Shown here: one piece after another, positions 44,102 through 52,932 of the stretch
Numbering within the stretch: position 1 is the first letter of the stretch
Layout of the letters: each line of letters begins with the position of its first letter
DNA from: JAAXVQ01 sp964604705
GTDB taxonomy: Bacteria > Oederibacteriota > JAAXVQ01
Assembly: GCA_964604705.1 (NCBI GenBank)
Contig: CAZSAP010000015.1
Coordinates: forward strand, 1-64,000
Length of the DNA stretch: 64,000 nucleotides
Direction of reading: 5' to 3'
Notes under the pieces: model-generated
What the model saw: only the letters and a program-made list of their open reading frames with translations
The model's database searches: none
Told to the model about the DNA's origin: nothing
Position numbers and translations under genes: made by a program

Positions 44102-45169
44102 TTAGATTCTGGAATAATCGGGTACAACGCTCTTCTCCCCGAGCACGGTCCCCGGACGCAGCCGGGCATGACTGCCGATGCGGCTGCCGCTGGGCACCAC
44201 ACAGCCATTCAAGTGGGCGCCTTCGCCAATCACCACATCGTCCCAAATCACGCAGCGTTCCAAAACCGCCTGCGCTCCGACCCGCACGCGGTTGCCCATG
44301 ACGACCAATTCACCCACCCGGGCTTCGCGGTCAATCAGGCAGCCGTCCCCCATCACGGAATCCGAACAGACCTGCGCACCGCTCTGCACGCGGCACTGTT
44401 TGCCCATGCGAATGCGCCGGTTGCGCTTGACCGCCTGCCCAACCGGGAGCATAAACATGCGCCCTTCCAAAATGTCCATGTTGGCCTGCCAGTAGCGATC
44501 CACGGTGCCAATGTCCATCCAATAGTCGGAGTTGGTGTACCCCCACACGCGCTCCCCGTCGGCCAGGAGCTTGGGATACAATCCACGTTCGGCCGAGTAC
44601 GCTTTTCCGGCCGGAATGTGCGCAAAGACCGAAGGATCAAAAATATACACGCCGGCATTGACCCACGGGCTCTGACCTTCGTCCGAGCTGGGTTTTTCCA
44701 CGAAGCTTAAAATGCGGTGCTGGGGGTCCTGCTTGATCAACCCATACGCCGATGGATCGGAGACCAGCGTGAGTGCAATCGTGGCCTTGGCGCGGCGCTT
44801 GCGATGCACGGCCAGCATTTTGGTCAAATCCAAATTGGTGAGGATGTCGCCGTTGAGCACCACGATCGGCTCGTTCCCGTAAACAAACGATTCGCAATTT
44901 TTAATGGCCCCGGCCGTACCCAAAGGCTGCTTCTCGGCCGCGTAATGAAACTTCATGCCGTAGCGCGCGCCGGTGCCAAAGGCCTTGCGGATGAGTTGCG
45001 GCATATGGCAAATGGAGAGCACCACCTCGCGCACCCCGTGTTGCTTGAGCAGGTGCAACTGATACTCCATGAACGGACGCCCCACCATGGGGACCATGGT
45101 CTTCAAACGGTGTACGGTTAAGGGGCGCAGGCGTGTGCCTTCGCCACCCACCAGGATAATGGCTTTCAT
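44102..45169 (-). CDS. NDP-sugar pyrophosphorylase with left-handed beta-helix
   Basis: 355 residues. MKAIILVGGEGTRLRPLTVHRLKTMVPMVGRPFMEYQL is the nucleotidyltransferase signature (shown by its key GGEGTRLRPLT). VLNGDILTNLDL and VEKPSSDEG follow, and the last 100 residues are hexapeptide repeats. It most resembles mannose-1-phosphate guanylyltransferase/GlmU-like proteins; the sugar is not certain. The ATG at 45169 has GGGGAAG upstream and is one base from the stop of the next upstream gene. Confidence 0.88.
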   Translation of the reverse strand: MKAIILVGGEGTRLRPLTVHRLKTMVPMVGRPFMEYQLHLLKQHGVREVVLSICHMPQLIRKAFGTGARYGMKFHYAAEKQPLGTAGAIKNCESFVYGNEPIVVLNGDILTNLDLTKMLAVHRKRRAKATIALTLVSDPSAYGLIKQDPQHRILSFVEKPSSDEGQSPWVNAGVYIFDPSVFAHIPAGKAYSAERGLYPKLLADGERVWGYTNSDYWMDIGTVDRYWQANMDILEGRMFMLPVGQAVKRNRRIRMGKQCRVQSGAQVCSDSVMGDGCLIDREARVGELVVMGNRVRVGAQAVLERCVIWDDVVIGEGAHLNGCVVPSGSRIGSHARLRPGTVLGEKSVVPDYSRI

Positions 45170-45170
45170 A

Positions 45171-46097
45171 TTACTTCCCCGCTTTTTGTTTAAAATAATT
45201 GGCCGTGGCCGCAATGCCCTCGGCCAGGCTCACTTTCGGAGCCCAACCCAAAACCTCTCCGGCCAGCGATGCGTCCAGATAATTCGCCCGCAAATCTCCG
45301 CGGCGCGGCGGACCGGCCAGCGCCTTGAGGTCAATGTGCAGCGCTTCGCCGATGATCCGGTACAGTTCGTTCACATCCGTGGGACATCCGGTGCCAATGT
45401 TCAGGGCGATGTTCTCGCCTTTTTCCACGGCCCGCAAATTGGCTTCGACAACATCGCCGACAAAAACATAGTCGCGCACGCACTTGCCGTCGCCAAAAAT
45501 CGTCGGGGCCTTATGGGCCAGGAGCGACTGGATGAAGATCGAAACCACGCCGGCTTCCCCATGGGGAATCTGGCGCGGGCCGTACACATTGGAATAACGC
45601 AAGGCCACATATTTGATGCCGCACTGTGCCGCAAAGAACTTCAAATACAATTCACCGGAATACTTGGCAATGCCGTACGGCGAAGCAGGCTGAAGCGGAA
45701 ACGTTTCGCTGGCCGGAAACTGCTTGGGCTCGCCGTACACCACCCCGCCGGAGGAGACGTAAATCACTTTCTCGATTTTGTGCTGGCGGCAGTTGGTCAT
45801 GAGATTCAAAAACCCCACCACATTGGTGTGGGCATCGGCCAACGGATCGTCCACGGAAAGCGGAACCGAGATCTGCGCGGCGTGATGATTGACCAAGCGC
45901 GGCTTGAACTCAGCGAACACTTCCCCCAAACGCGTATCGGCAATGTCCATCTGGTAAAACTTCACCCGGGGGTTTAAGTTCTCTTTTTTTCCCGAAGAGA
46001 GATTGTCCACCACAGCCACTTCATGCCCGGCCTCGACATAGGCATCCACAACGTTGGATCCAATAAACCCGGCGCCGCCGGTAACGAGAATTTTCAT
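45171..46097 (-). CDS. NAD-dependent epimerase (UDP-glucose 4-epimerase-like)
   Basis: 308 residues. The N-terminus ILVTGGAGFIGSNVVDAYVEAGHEVAVVDNLSSG and the catalytic SGGVVYGEP...SPYGIAKYSGELYL (Tyr-x3-Lys) are those of GalE-like SDRs. It probably supplies a UDP-hexose or uronate for the surface polysaccharide. The ATG at 46097 has GGAGG upstream; the frame open to 46241 is not supported. Confidence 0.92.
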   Translation of the reverse strand: MKILVTGGAGFIGSNVVDAYVEAGHEVAVVDNLSSGKKENLNPRVKFYQMDIADTRLGEVFAEFKPRLVNHHAAQISVPLSVDDPLADAHTNVVGFLNLMTNCRQHKIEKVIYVSSGGVVYGEPKQFPASETFPLQPASPYGIAKYSGELYLKFFAAQCGIKYVALRYSNVYGPRQIPHGEAGVVSIFIQSLLAHKAPTIFGDGKCVRDYVFVGDVVEANLRAVEKGENIALNIGTGCPTDVNELYRIIGEALHIDLKALAGPPRRGDLRANYLDASLAGEVLGWAPKVSLAEGIAATANYFKQKAGK

Positions 46098-46150
46098 GAA
46101 TTTGCCTCCACTGGTTGATGCCTGTACAGATCGTGCGTAAGCGTCACGGC

Positions 46151-47557
46151 TTAATACGCGTCTGTATGGTGAAACACTTCCAAGGCCGTGCGCAGGATGA
46201 TCTTGACATCCAGCCACAAGGACCAATTTTCCACGTACCACAAGTCATACTTCACCCGTTCTTCCACAGGTGTGTTCCCGCGCAGGCCGTGCACCTGGGC
46301 CCAGCCGGTCAAGCCCGCCTTCACGCGGTGCCGGTCCAAATAGCGCGGAATGGTTTTCTGAAACTGATCCACAAAGTGCGGACGCTCCGGGCGCGGCCCC
46401 ACCAGGCTCATGGTCCCGGCCAGCACGTTGAACAGCTGCGGCAACTCGTCCAACGACGACTTGCGCAAGAAAGTGCCGATGGCCGTACGGCGCGGGTCAT
46501 CCTTCACGGCCCAAACCGGACCCGTGCCCTGTTCGGCATCGGTGCGCATGGTGCGAAACTTGTAGATCGTAAACGTACGGTTGTCGCGCCCCACGCGCTC
46601 CTGCCGGTACAAAACCGGTCCCGGCGAGGTCCACTTCACGGCCAATGCCACGGCCAAAAGCACCGGCGATAGCACCAAGAGACCCGGAACCGTAAACACC
46701 AAGTCCAGGGTGCGCTTAAGTATCCGGGCCCACCGGTAGGAAAGTTTGGATTCCTTGAGGGCAAACAAGGGAATGCCGGAAATCTCATCGGTCTCCAGGG
46801 GCTGGGTGATGATGCCAAACAAGTCAGAAACGATTTTGAGCGAGACCTTGGCTGTGCCTGATTCCATGAGCAAGGCTTCCAGGCGGTGATGCTCGGTGGC
46901 CGGCAAGGCGACAATGACCTCGTCGGCCTGCTCACGTTCTAAAATTTCGGTCCATTGGTCCAGGGTCCCTAACACGCGCAACCCCTCCCACGTGGAATCT
47001 TTTTCAGACGCCACAGAGATCACACCCAAAAGATCGTACCCCATGTCGGGATTGCGCCGAATGGTCTCGGCCAAAACCCGGGTGGTCGGAGTCGTGCCCA
47101 CCAGGATCAACCGGGCCGTCCCCACACCCTGGCGCCGCAGCTGCGCCTCAATGGTGCGCAAGGTACCGCGCAACAAGGCGGTAAACAGAACGGTCAGACC
47201 CCAGGCATAAAACACCACCACGCGGGAATACGATTCCGTACGGTAGAAAAAGGTAAGGGTTAAAATCATGCCAAAGGCCACGGTGGTGGCTTGGGTCAAG
47301 CGCGAGACTTCATCCACCCCCGAAACCCTGCGGCGGGGCAAATACAAGCCCGCGTATTGGAAACTTAAGAGCGCCACCACCAAGACCACGGGCCAGGCTT
47401 GCAGATACCATAAAACCGAGGGCACATCGTGATACACCGGGATGGGCCAGCCGGAAAAACGCAACAGATACGCGCTGCCCAAGGCGAGGCTCACTGCCAG
47501 AGCATCGCTCCATACCAAAAGTTGTTTAAAGGTTTGTCCCAATCCCTGCCGCGCCAT
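46151..47557 (-). CDS. Polyprenyl-phosphate sugar-1-phosphate transferase (WcaJ/WbaP type)
   Basis: 468 residues. Five N-terminal membrane segments (about 10-135), a CoA-binding-like middle domain (ARLILVGTTPTTRVLAETIRRNPD) and a C-terminal catalytic domain with a re-entrant membrane helix: KRTLDLVFTVPGLLVLSPV, RVGRDNRTFTIYKFRTMRTDAE, RKSSLDELPQLFNVLAGTMSLVGPRPERP, KAGLTGWAQVHG. It starts repeat-unit synthesis by moving a sugar phosphate onto undecaprenyl phosphate. It is the only initiating enzyme seen in the locus. Confidence 0.95.
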   Translation of the reverse strand: MARQGLGQTFKQLLVWSDALAVSLALGSAYLLRFSGWPIPVYHDVPSVLWYLQAWPVVLVVALLSFQYAGLYLPRRRVSGVDEVSRLTQATTVAFGMILTLTFFYRTESYSRVVVFYAWGLTVLFTALLRGTLRTIEAQLRRQGVGTARLILVGTTPTTRVLAETIRRNPDMGYDLLGVISVASEKDSTWEGLRVLGTLDQWTEILEREQADEVIVALPATEHHRLEALLMESGTAKVSLKIVSDLFGIITQPLETDEISGIPLFALKESKLSYRWARILKRTLDLVFTVPGLLVLSPVLLAVALAVKWTSPGPVLYRQERVGRDNRTFTIYKFRTMRTDAEQGTGPVWAVKDDPRRTAIGTFLRKSSLDELPQLFNVLAGTMSLVGPRPERPHFVDQFQKTIPRYLDRHRVKAGLTGWAQVHGLRGNTPVEERVKYDLWYVENWSLWLDVKIILRTALEVFHHTDAY

Positions 47558-47602
47558 AGTGGATAGCTTCCTTCTATTAAAAAAATCAGTGACTTAGGCC
47601 CC

Positions 47603-47651
47603 AACGCCCCCCAGCTCCCCTGCTTTGACAAAAAGGGGGCAAGGGGGAGTT
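47603..47651. repeat. REP-like hairpin, C5/G5 family copy 1
   Basis: AACGCCCCCCAGC, TCCCCTGCTTTGACAAAAAGGGGG and CAAGGGGGAGTT (parts quoted separately) form a nested hairpin with a TTTGACAAA-like loop. The same arrangement occurs at 55349-55397 and 59344-59392. Confidence 0.75.
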
Positions 47652-47742
47652 CGGTTCTGAAAAGTGTTCTAGTTTACTAAAGACCCGTTAAAATGAAAAG
47701 CCTTTTGCCAAAATCAAAGATAACTTCTACTACTCGATTCCA

Positions 47743-47838
47743 GGCAATACGAGCTTGGCCGCTTTTCTTGCTGCGGAACTCGCACCGTGGGTGCTTCGAG
47801 CAGTCCTCGCTGCGAAAAGCGGCCAAGCTCGTATTGCC
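47743..47838. repeat. Large inverted repeat with structured core (E5)
   Basis: Perfect 25-bp arms (47743-47767 and 47814-47838) enclose a 46-bp core with a GCACC-GTG-GGTGC hairpin. There is no matching T-tract. It is unrelated in arm sequence to the element 50 bp further on. Confidence 0.88.
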
Positions 47839-47888
47839 ACTTAACATGCATAAAGACTACTCCATAAAAACAACTTACCTATTCAAAG

Positions 47889-47998
47889 CATAATGGCAGG
47901 ACTAAGCAAGCCTTAGAGGAAATCCTTTTCATTAAGAGGATTTCCGATACGGAGTGAACCTCTCCGAGGTGAACGCCTTGCGCAGACCTGCCAGTATG
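47889..47998. repeat. Large inverted repeat with family A core (E6)
   Basis: The arms 47889-47910 and 47977-47998 match in 18 of 22 positions by my count. The 66-bp core (47911-47976) has GGAAATCCT/AGGATTTCC and CGGAG/CTCCG hairpins and is clearly homologous to the cores at 39311 and 62341. Its right arm ends 13 bp before the stop of the GT4 gene. Confidence 0.85.
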
Positions 47999-48011
47999 CT
48001 CGCAGCCAAAA

Positions 48012-49103
48012 TCACTGTTTCTTCAAGCACGCCGCTATGGTCTTGGCCAATGTCTGCTTAAACACAGGCCGGTCAAACTCCAGCGCACGCCGCCGGATGA
48101 CCTTTGCATCCCACGTCCGCTTGGCCGCACGCTGCATGGCCTCCATGAGCGACTCGGTGGTGGGTTCCTGAAAAAACACGCCGGTCTTCCCCTCCATCAC
48201 GGTCTCCCGCGCCCCGCCTACCCCGTAGGCAATGACCGGACGCCCTGAGGCCATGGCTTCCAGCGGGGTGATGCCAAAATCTTCCTCGCCGGGAAAAAGA
48301 AACGCCTTGCAGCGCCGGTAAATATCCACCAATTGTTCCGAACTCGCGGGCGGCAAAAAGGTAACCGTTGGACCCGCCAGGCGTGCCAGGCGTTCCCGCT
48401 CCGGCCCGTCCCCAACTATGCGCAAAGGTACCTTCAGGCGGTTGCACGCGTCAATGGCCCGGTCAATGCGCTTGTACGGCACCAAGGCCGAGACCACGAG
48501 GTAGTAGTCGCCCACTTCCTCGGTGGAGGAAAACCGCGCGCCGTCCACCGGCGGATGCACGACCGTGGCCTCACGCTGATAATATTTCTTGATCCGGGCC
48601 GCCACATGGGCCGAGTTGGCCAAGTAATGGTCCACGCGGTTGGCGGTGGCCGCATCCCACAGACGGAGTTGGCTCATGGCCCAGGGAATGAACAAGCGCT
48701 TGGCCCATCCAAGCTGGTGGGCGGGAAAGTATTCGTGGTATTGCTCCCAGGCGTAGCGCATGGGCGTGTGACAGTAACAGATGTGCCGCGTTCCGGGAGG
48801 CGTGATAACCCCCTTGGCCACACAGTGGGACGACGAGATCACCACATCGTATCCGCGCAGGTCAAACTGTTCCACGGCTGCCGGAAACAGAGGCAGATAA
48901 TGCCGATAGATCTTTTTCGCCCACGGCAAATTCTGAATAAATGAGGTGGTGACCTTATGACGCCGAATCGTTTCCGAAACTTTGGACGGTTCGTACAAGA
49001 GCGTGAAGATATCGGCCTCAGGGTAAAGCTCGCACAACACCTCGAGCACTTTTTCCCCGCCGCGCATACCGTTGAGCCAATCGTGAATCAGGGCGACCTT
49101 CAT
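48012..49103 (-). CDS. Glycosyltransferase family 4, WbaZ-like
   Basis: 363 residues. The N-terminus KVALIHDWLNGMRGGEKVLEVL and CYCHTPMRYAWEQYHEYF are typical of WbaZ/mannosyltransferase-like GT4 enzymes. The donor site shows VVSALVPYKRIDRAIDACN and FPGEEDFGITPLEAMASGRPVIAYGVGG, with the EDFGITPLE retaining-GT4 signature. The ATG at 49103 overlaps the upstream gene's stop by 4 nt; the frame upstream to 49400 is inside that gene. Sugar unknown. Confidence 0.92.
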   Translation of the reverse strand: MKVALIHDWLNGMRGGEKVLEVLCELYPEADIFTLLYEPSKVSETIRRHKVTTSFIQNLPWAKKIYRHYLPLFPAAVEQFDLRGYDVVISSSHCVAKGVITPPGTRHICYCHTPMRYAWEQYHEYFPAHQLGWAKRLFIPWAMSQLRLWDAATANRVDHYLANSAHVAARIKKYYQREATVVHPPVDGARFSSTEEVGDYYLVVSALVPYKRIDRAIDACNRLKVPLRIVGDGPERERLARLAGPTVTFLPPASSEQLVDIYRRCKAFLFPGEEDFGITPLEAMASGRPVIAYGVGGARETVMEGKTGVFFQEPTTESLMEAMQRAAKRTWDAKVIRRRALEFDRPVFKQTLAKTIAACLKKQ

Positions 49104-50269
49104 CGTTTGAGGAATCCTTTCTTGTGCAGCAATTCTTCTGCGGCTTCCTGCACATCGGCCGGAGCTATTTCCAGCATGCAAATCGGGCTGCCCAGCCGGC
49201 AGGTGGTGACATCCGAGCGGTGTACCGTCAAAGGGGTGTAGCACGGGGCACACGGAACGCTCCGTTTCACAGCCCGATGCCAGGGACCGCGCGGCGCCAA
49301 CAATTCGGGCGAGGTCGGTCCGTAGATAGAGACCGTGGGCGTATCCACCGCCGCGGCCATGTGGAGCGGACCCGAATCCCCGCCGATGAACAGATCGCAC
49401 ATTTCCAAAAGGGCCGCCAGCTGAATCAGCGAAGTCTTGCCCTCGGCGCGAATCACCTTGGCCTCAAAACGGGCGTTGGCCAAGAGTGCATCGCCCAGCA
49501 CGCCGTCGGAGGCCGTGCCCACGAACATCAACTGCGCACCGTAGTGCTCGATCAGCGCCTGACAGACGCTCAAAAATCCCGAAGGCGTCCAGCGTTTGGT
49601 GTTCATGGTGGTCCCGGGGTTCACCCCGCCGCCGACAAACATGGCCACCAACGGTCCGTGACCGGATTGGTATCCTTGGTCTTGCAAAAACGTTTCCGAA
49701 AACTGCCGGGCCTCGGGTGTCGGGGTCAGCTCCATGGCGTCCCCCTCCAAACCCGCACCCAAGGGACGCAGGCAATCCAGGTAGCGGTCCACCTCATGGG
49801 CCAAGGGGCGGTACACAACGGCGTGGGTCAGTGAATAGCCCTGCCCTTCCCAATCCCAGCCCAAGCGCACAGGCACGCCCCCCAAAAACGGAAGCAACGT
49901 CGCCAGGCCTGAGCGGTGCAGGACAATGGCCGCATCAAAGCGCCCGCGGCGGATGTCTTGGACGGCCTGCCAGCCGCGCTGCATTTTTTGCCAGACACTG
50001 CCCGGCGCGTACGCATCGTAGTCGAGAATGCTGTGCACGTACGGATTTACATGGACCAAATCGCGGCACCACGGGCTGACCATGTACGCGATATGCGCGC
50101 GCGGAAAATTCGCATGCAACGCACGCAGGAGCGGGGTGGTGAAGAGTACGTCCCCGATGCAGCACAACTTGATCACAAGGATCCGCTGCAGATTCGCCGC
50201 CACGATCGGTCGGTGCTTGGCGCGCCAAAAAAGTTTTCCCAACAAGGTGTATCCCAGTCGCTTGAGCAT
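49100..50269 (-). CDS. Glycosyltransferase family 9 (heptosyltransferase-like)
   Basis: 389 residues. RILVIKLCCIGDVLFTTPLLRALHANFP is the GT9 start, and GGVNPGTTMNTKRWTPSGFLSVC and FIGGDSGPLHMAAAVDTPTVSIYGPTSPELLAP are the C-terminal donor-site motifs of ADP-heptose:LPS transferases. It suggests LPS core assembly and so a diderm envelope. A second GT9 gene lies 9 bp upstream in transcription order. Confidence 0.92.
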   Translation of the reverse strand: MLKRLGYTLLGKLFWRAKHRPIVAANLQRILVIKLCCIGDVLFTTPLLRALHANFPRAHIAYMVSPWCRDLVHVNPYVHSILDYDAYAPGSVWQKMQRGWQAVQDIRRGRFDAAIVLHRSGLATLLPFLGGVPVRLGWDWEGQGYSLTHAVVYRPLAHEVDRYLDCLRPLGAGLEGDAMELTPTPEARQFSETFLQDQGYQSGHGPLVAMFVGGGVNPGTTMNTKRWTPSGFLSVCQALIEHYGAQLMFVGTASDGVLGDALLANARFEAKVIRAEGKTSLIQLAALLEMCDLFIGGDSGPLHMAAAVDTPTVSIYGPTSPELLAPRGPWHRAVKRSVPCAPCYTPLTVHRSDVTTCRLGSPICMLEIAPADVQEAAEELLHKKGFLKR

Positions 50270-50278
50270 GGTCTCGTC

Positions 50279-51439
50279 TTAGGGACGATCTCCCTTCCCA
50301 TCCTGGCGATGCCCGCCGGATTGGAACAAATATTTGGCCGCAGCCAATACATCGGACACCGCGTATTCGCGCTCGGGATCACGCACCACGGCCGACAAGC
50401 ACCCACGCCCCCACGGGCCCCATTCTTCGGGTTCGTTGGTCTGGCTCCACAACATAATCGTGGGCACACCTTGGGTCACGGCCATGTGCGCCGGACCCGA
50501 GTCGCTGCCCACCATCAGGTGCGCCGAGGCAATCACCGCAAGCAACTTGCGCAAATCGGTCTTCCCGGCCAAAACCACCGGAGCTCGCATACAGGCATTG
50601 GCCAGGGCCTCGGCCTGAAACCGTTCGTTCGGCGCTCCGACCATGACCACTTCACAACCCAGGCGGCTCAACCCGTCGCAAAGTTCAATCAGGCGATTGG
50701 TCGGCCACCGCTTGGCCGGATCTCCGGCCGCCGGGTGCAGCACCACACGCCGGTTTCCGGTCTGCCAAACCCCCTGCCCAAAACGCACTTCTTCCGTGGT
50801 GAGCGGGATCGGCACATAGCGTTCCACCACCGGTGTGACGTGCACCAGCTCCGCCAACTGCAAGTTGCGCTCCACCTCGTGCACACCCACGGCGAGCGGA
50901 CGCGTCCCGTGCAACAAGAATCCGCCCCCGGTAATCCCATACCCGTAGCGGGCCTTGACCCCGGCCAGGAGCATCAACAGGTGATGGCGCAGGTCTCCGC
51001 GAAAATCCAAGGAAAGATCAAACTGTTTCTTCTGAAGCTGCCAGGCCAACTGCAAAAACGTCGGTTGACCTGCCGGTACCTCCGCGCGCGCAAACCAGGG
51101 AGCCTCCCAGGTTATGAACTCATCGATGCAGCGATCCTGGCTCAACAACTCCCGCCCGGCCTTCGAGGTCAAGACGGTCAACCGGGCCAGGGGGAAGTGG
51201 GTCTTAAGGGCCACGAGGCTGGGGCGGGTAAACAAAACATCCCCCAAATGATCCAAGCGGATGGCCAGAATATTTTTAGGATTTTCCACCACGCTCGGGG
51301 CCGGACGCAGTCCGCGACCCAGCGTCAGCCCGCGGACCAGCGCATACCCCATCTTGTCCATGGCCGCGGTTAGGACGCAGCGCACGGTTGAGCGAAACAC
51401 ATACGGTCGTTCCCCGCGCCGCCACGTTTTGGTGCTCAT
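50279..51439 (-). CDS. Glycosyltransferase family 9 (heptosyltransferase-like)
   Basis: 386 residues. An N-terminal extension of about 55 residues precedes NILAIRLDHLGDVLFTRPSLVALKTHFP. The donor site reads LHPAAGDPAKRWPTNRLIELCDGL and MVGSDSGPAHMAVTQGVPTIMLWSQTN. The ATG at 51439 has GGGAGAA upstream and overlaps the GT39 stop by 4 nt. It is a distinct paralogue of its neighbour rather than a recent duplicate. Confidence 0.92.
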   Translation of the reverse strand: MSTKTWRRGERPYVFRSTVRCVLTAAMDKMGYALVRGLTLGRGLRPAPSVVENPKNILAIRLDHLGDVLFTRPSLVALKTHFPLARLTVLTSKAGRELLSQDRCIDEFITWEAPWFARAEVPAGQPTFLQLAWQLQKKQFDLSLDFRGDLRHHLLMLLAGVKARYGYGITGGGFLLHGTRPLAVGVHEVERNLQLAELVHVTPVVERYVPIPLTTEEVRFGQGVWQTGNRRVVLHPAAGDPAKRWPTNRLIELCDGLSRLGCEVVMVGAPNERFQAEALANACMRAPVVLAGKTDLRKLLAVIASAHLMVGSDSGPAHMAVTQGVPTIMLWSQTNEPEEWGPWGRGCLSAVVRDPEREYAVSDVLAAAKYLFQSGGHRQDGKGDRP

Positions 51440-52932
51440 GGTTTCTCCCATTGTTCCACGCGAATGCCCCCGTAGTTATTTTCCGAAGCCAACCTGTGCG
51501 TAGAGGCAAACCAAGCCTGAATCAGCGACTGTTCCTCGCCTTCGTTCACCAAGACCAGCCAGACCCGCTCTTCCGGCTTGAAAATCGATTGTAGATGATG
51601 CACATTCACAGGGTCAATGGGAAAGTAGTTCTGGGTTTCCCCGCTGACCGGATCGTAGGTCCCTGGCAGACCTTGCAGTGCGATGCGCTCGTTCATATAA
51701 TACGCGAGCGGTGTCTCGTTCCAAGCCGGGAAGACCGCCACGCGTTCCGAGCCCTGCACCGACGTGTTTAGCTGCTGGGCTACGGCCCGCCAGTTGTCGT
51801 AGTAACCGTACACAAACCATTGATTGGCCAGAGGCAACCCCAACCCCAGCGCGAGCAAGGGGACCGTCATCCAGGCCCGACGTGAGGAGAGTTGAGAAAA
51901 AGCCAGGCCGGCCAAGATCACCAGCATCAGGCCCACCACGCTTAAGTAACGCTCATCAAACACATTGAGCCGGTTCCAGGAATACATGAGCACGATGCCA
52001 ATGGGCACCAACAAGCAGGTCATGATGAAGCCCCAATGTTCCGGCGGCAGCGAGGCGTGCAATGCCTCCCGGCGGGGAAGCAAGGCCATCAACACAAGGC
52101 CCAGGACCAAAGCAAAGGCCGTCAGTACGAGCGCCTTGTCGAGCACACTCCAACAGGCCGTGCCCACCACCACGCCGTAAAACGTATGCAACGGCTCCAA
52201 CCAACCCACACCCTCTCCCCGCCAGGCCGGTCCGCCCTTGTGCAGATGATCCCAGAGTTTCGGAAGCCAGGGGGTAAATCCGACCAAGATGTTCAGTTGC
52301 AGAAACATCCAGCGCATGCGCCAGGGACGCGGCTGCGACAGTTTGCCAATGCCCATGAACAGAAAAAGGTGAATGGAGAAAAACACCAAAAACCCAAAGT
52401 AATGGGTGTAGATCGCCGCAAGCATGGAAAGCACAAACCCGGCCGCATGACCTAGGCTCCCACTCCGAAAAAATTTCCAAAAAAAATACAGGGCCAAACC
52501 TGAGAACAAGGCCAGCCAGGCGCCCATGCGTGCGGTCCGTGAAAGCTCAATAAAAAAAGGCGAGACCGCAACCAACCCCGCGCTCCACCAGGCGGCGCGG
52601 CGCTGGGTCAGGGCCTCGGCCAGCTTGAAGACCACCGGGACCAACAAGGCACCGGCCACGACCGAGAGTGAGCGTACCGCGGTTTCCGAGGTACCGAACA
52701 GCTGCATCCATCCGGACAACAGCACATGATACAAGGGGGGATGGATGTCCATGCCCGCGCCGTTCCAAATGCCTTTCAGCGACGCTCCGGCCAGTTTGAT
52801 GCTGTAGGCTTCATCCAGCCAGATGGAACGAAACGCAAGGCGAAAAAAACGCAACCCAAAGGCTGCGCCTGTCAGCAGCATCAGGCCGCGCCAGGAATCA
52901 AACCACGCCCGAAGTTTGCTCATTGCGCTCAT
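51436..52932 (-). CDS. Glycosyltransferase family 39-like membrane protein
   Basis: 498 residues with about ten membrane segments. SIWLDEAYSIKLAG holds the conserved Asp-Glu of GT39/ArnT-type enzymes, and GMDIHPPLYHVLLSGWM is the second loop motif. These use polyprenyl-phosphate sugars to modify lipids, glycans or proteins on the outer face. The C-terminal 130 residues form a soluble domain. The start overlaps the previous stop by 4 nt; MSAM offers a second ATG three codons in. Confidence 0.9.
   Translation of the reverse strand: MSAMSKLRAWFDSWRGLMLLTGAAFGLRFFRLAFRSIWLDEAYSIKLAGASLKGIWNGAGMDIHPPLYHVLLSGWMQLFGTSETAVRSLSVVAGALLVPVVFKLAEALTQRRAAWWSAGLVAVSPFFIELSRTARMGAWLALFSGLALYFFWKFFRSGSLGHAAGFVLSMLAAIYTHYFGFLVFFSIHLFLFMGIGKLSQPRPWRMRWMFLQLNILVGFTPWLPKLWDHLHKGGPAWRGEGVGWLEPLHTFYGVVVGTACWSVLDKALVLTAFALVLGLVLMALLPRREALHASLPPEHWGFIMTCLLVPIGIVLMYSWNRLNVFDERYLSVVGLMLVILAGLAFSQLSSRRAWMTVPLLALGLGLPLANQWFVYGYYDNWRAVAQQLNTSVQGSERVAVFPAWNETPLAYYMNERIALQGLPGTYDPVSGETQNYFPIDPVNVHHLQSIFKPEERVWLVLVNEGEEQSLIQAWFASTHRLASENNYGGIRVEQWEKP

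Larger units (their letters stand above)
47558..48011. other. 454-bp gap filled with repeats, no gene
   Basis: Holds a CCCCC-type REP hairpin (47603-47651) and two large inverted repeats (47743-47838 and 47889-47998). No open frame with coding character is seen between the initiating transferase and the GT4 gene on either strand. Confidence 0.8.
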
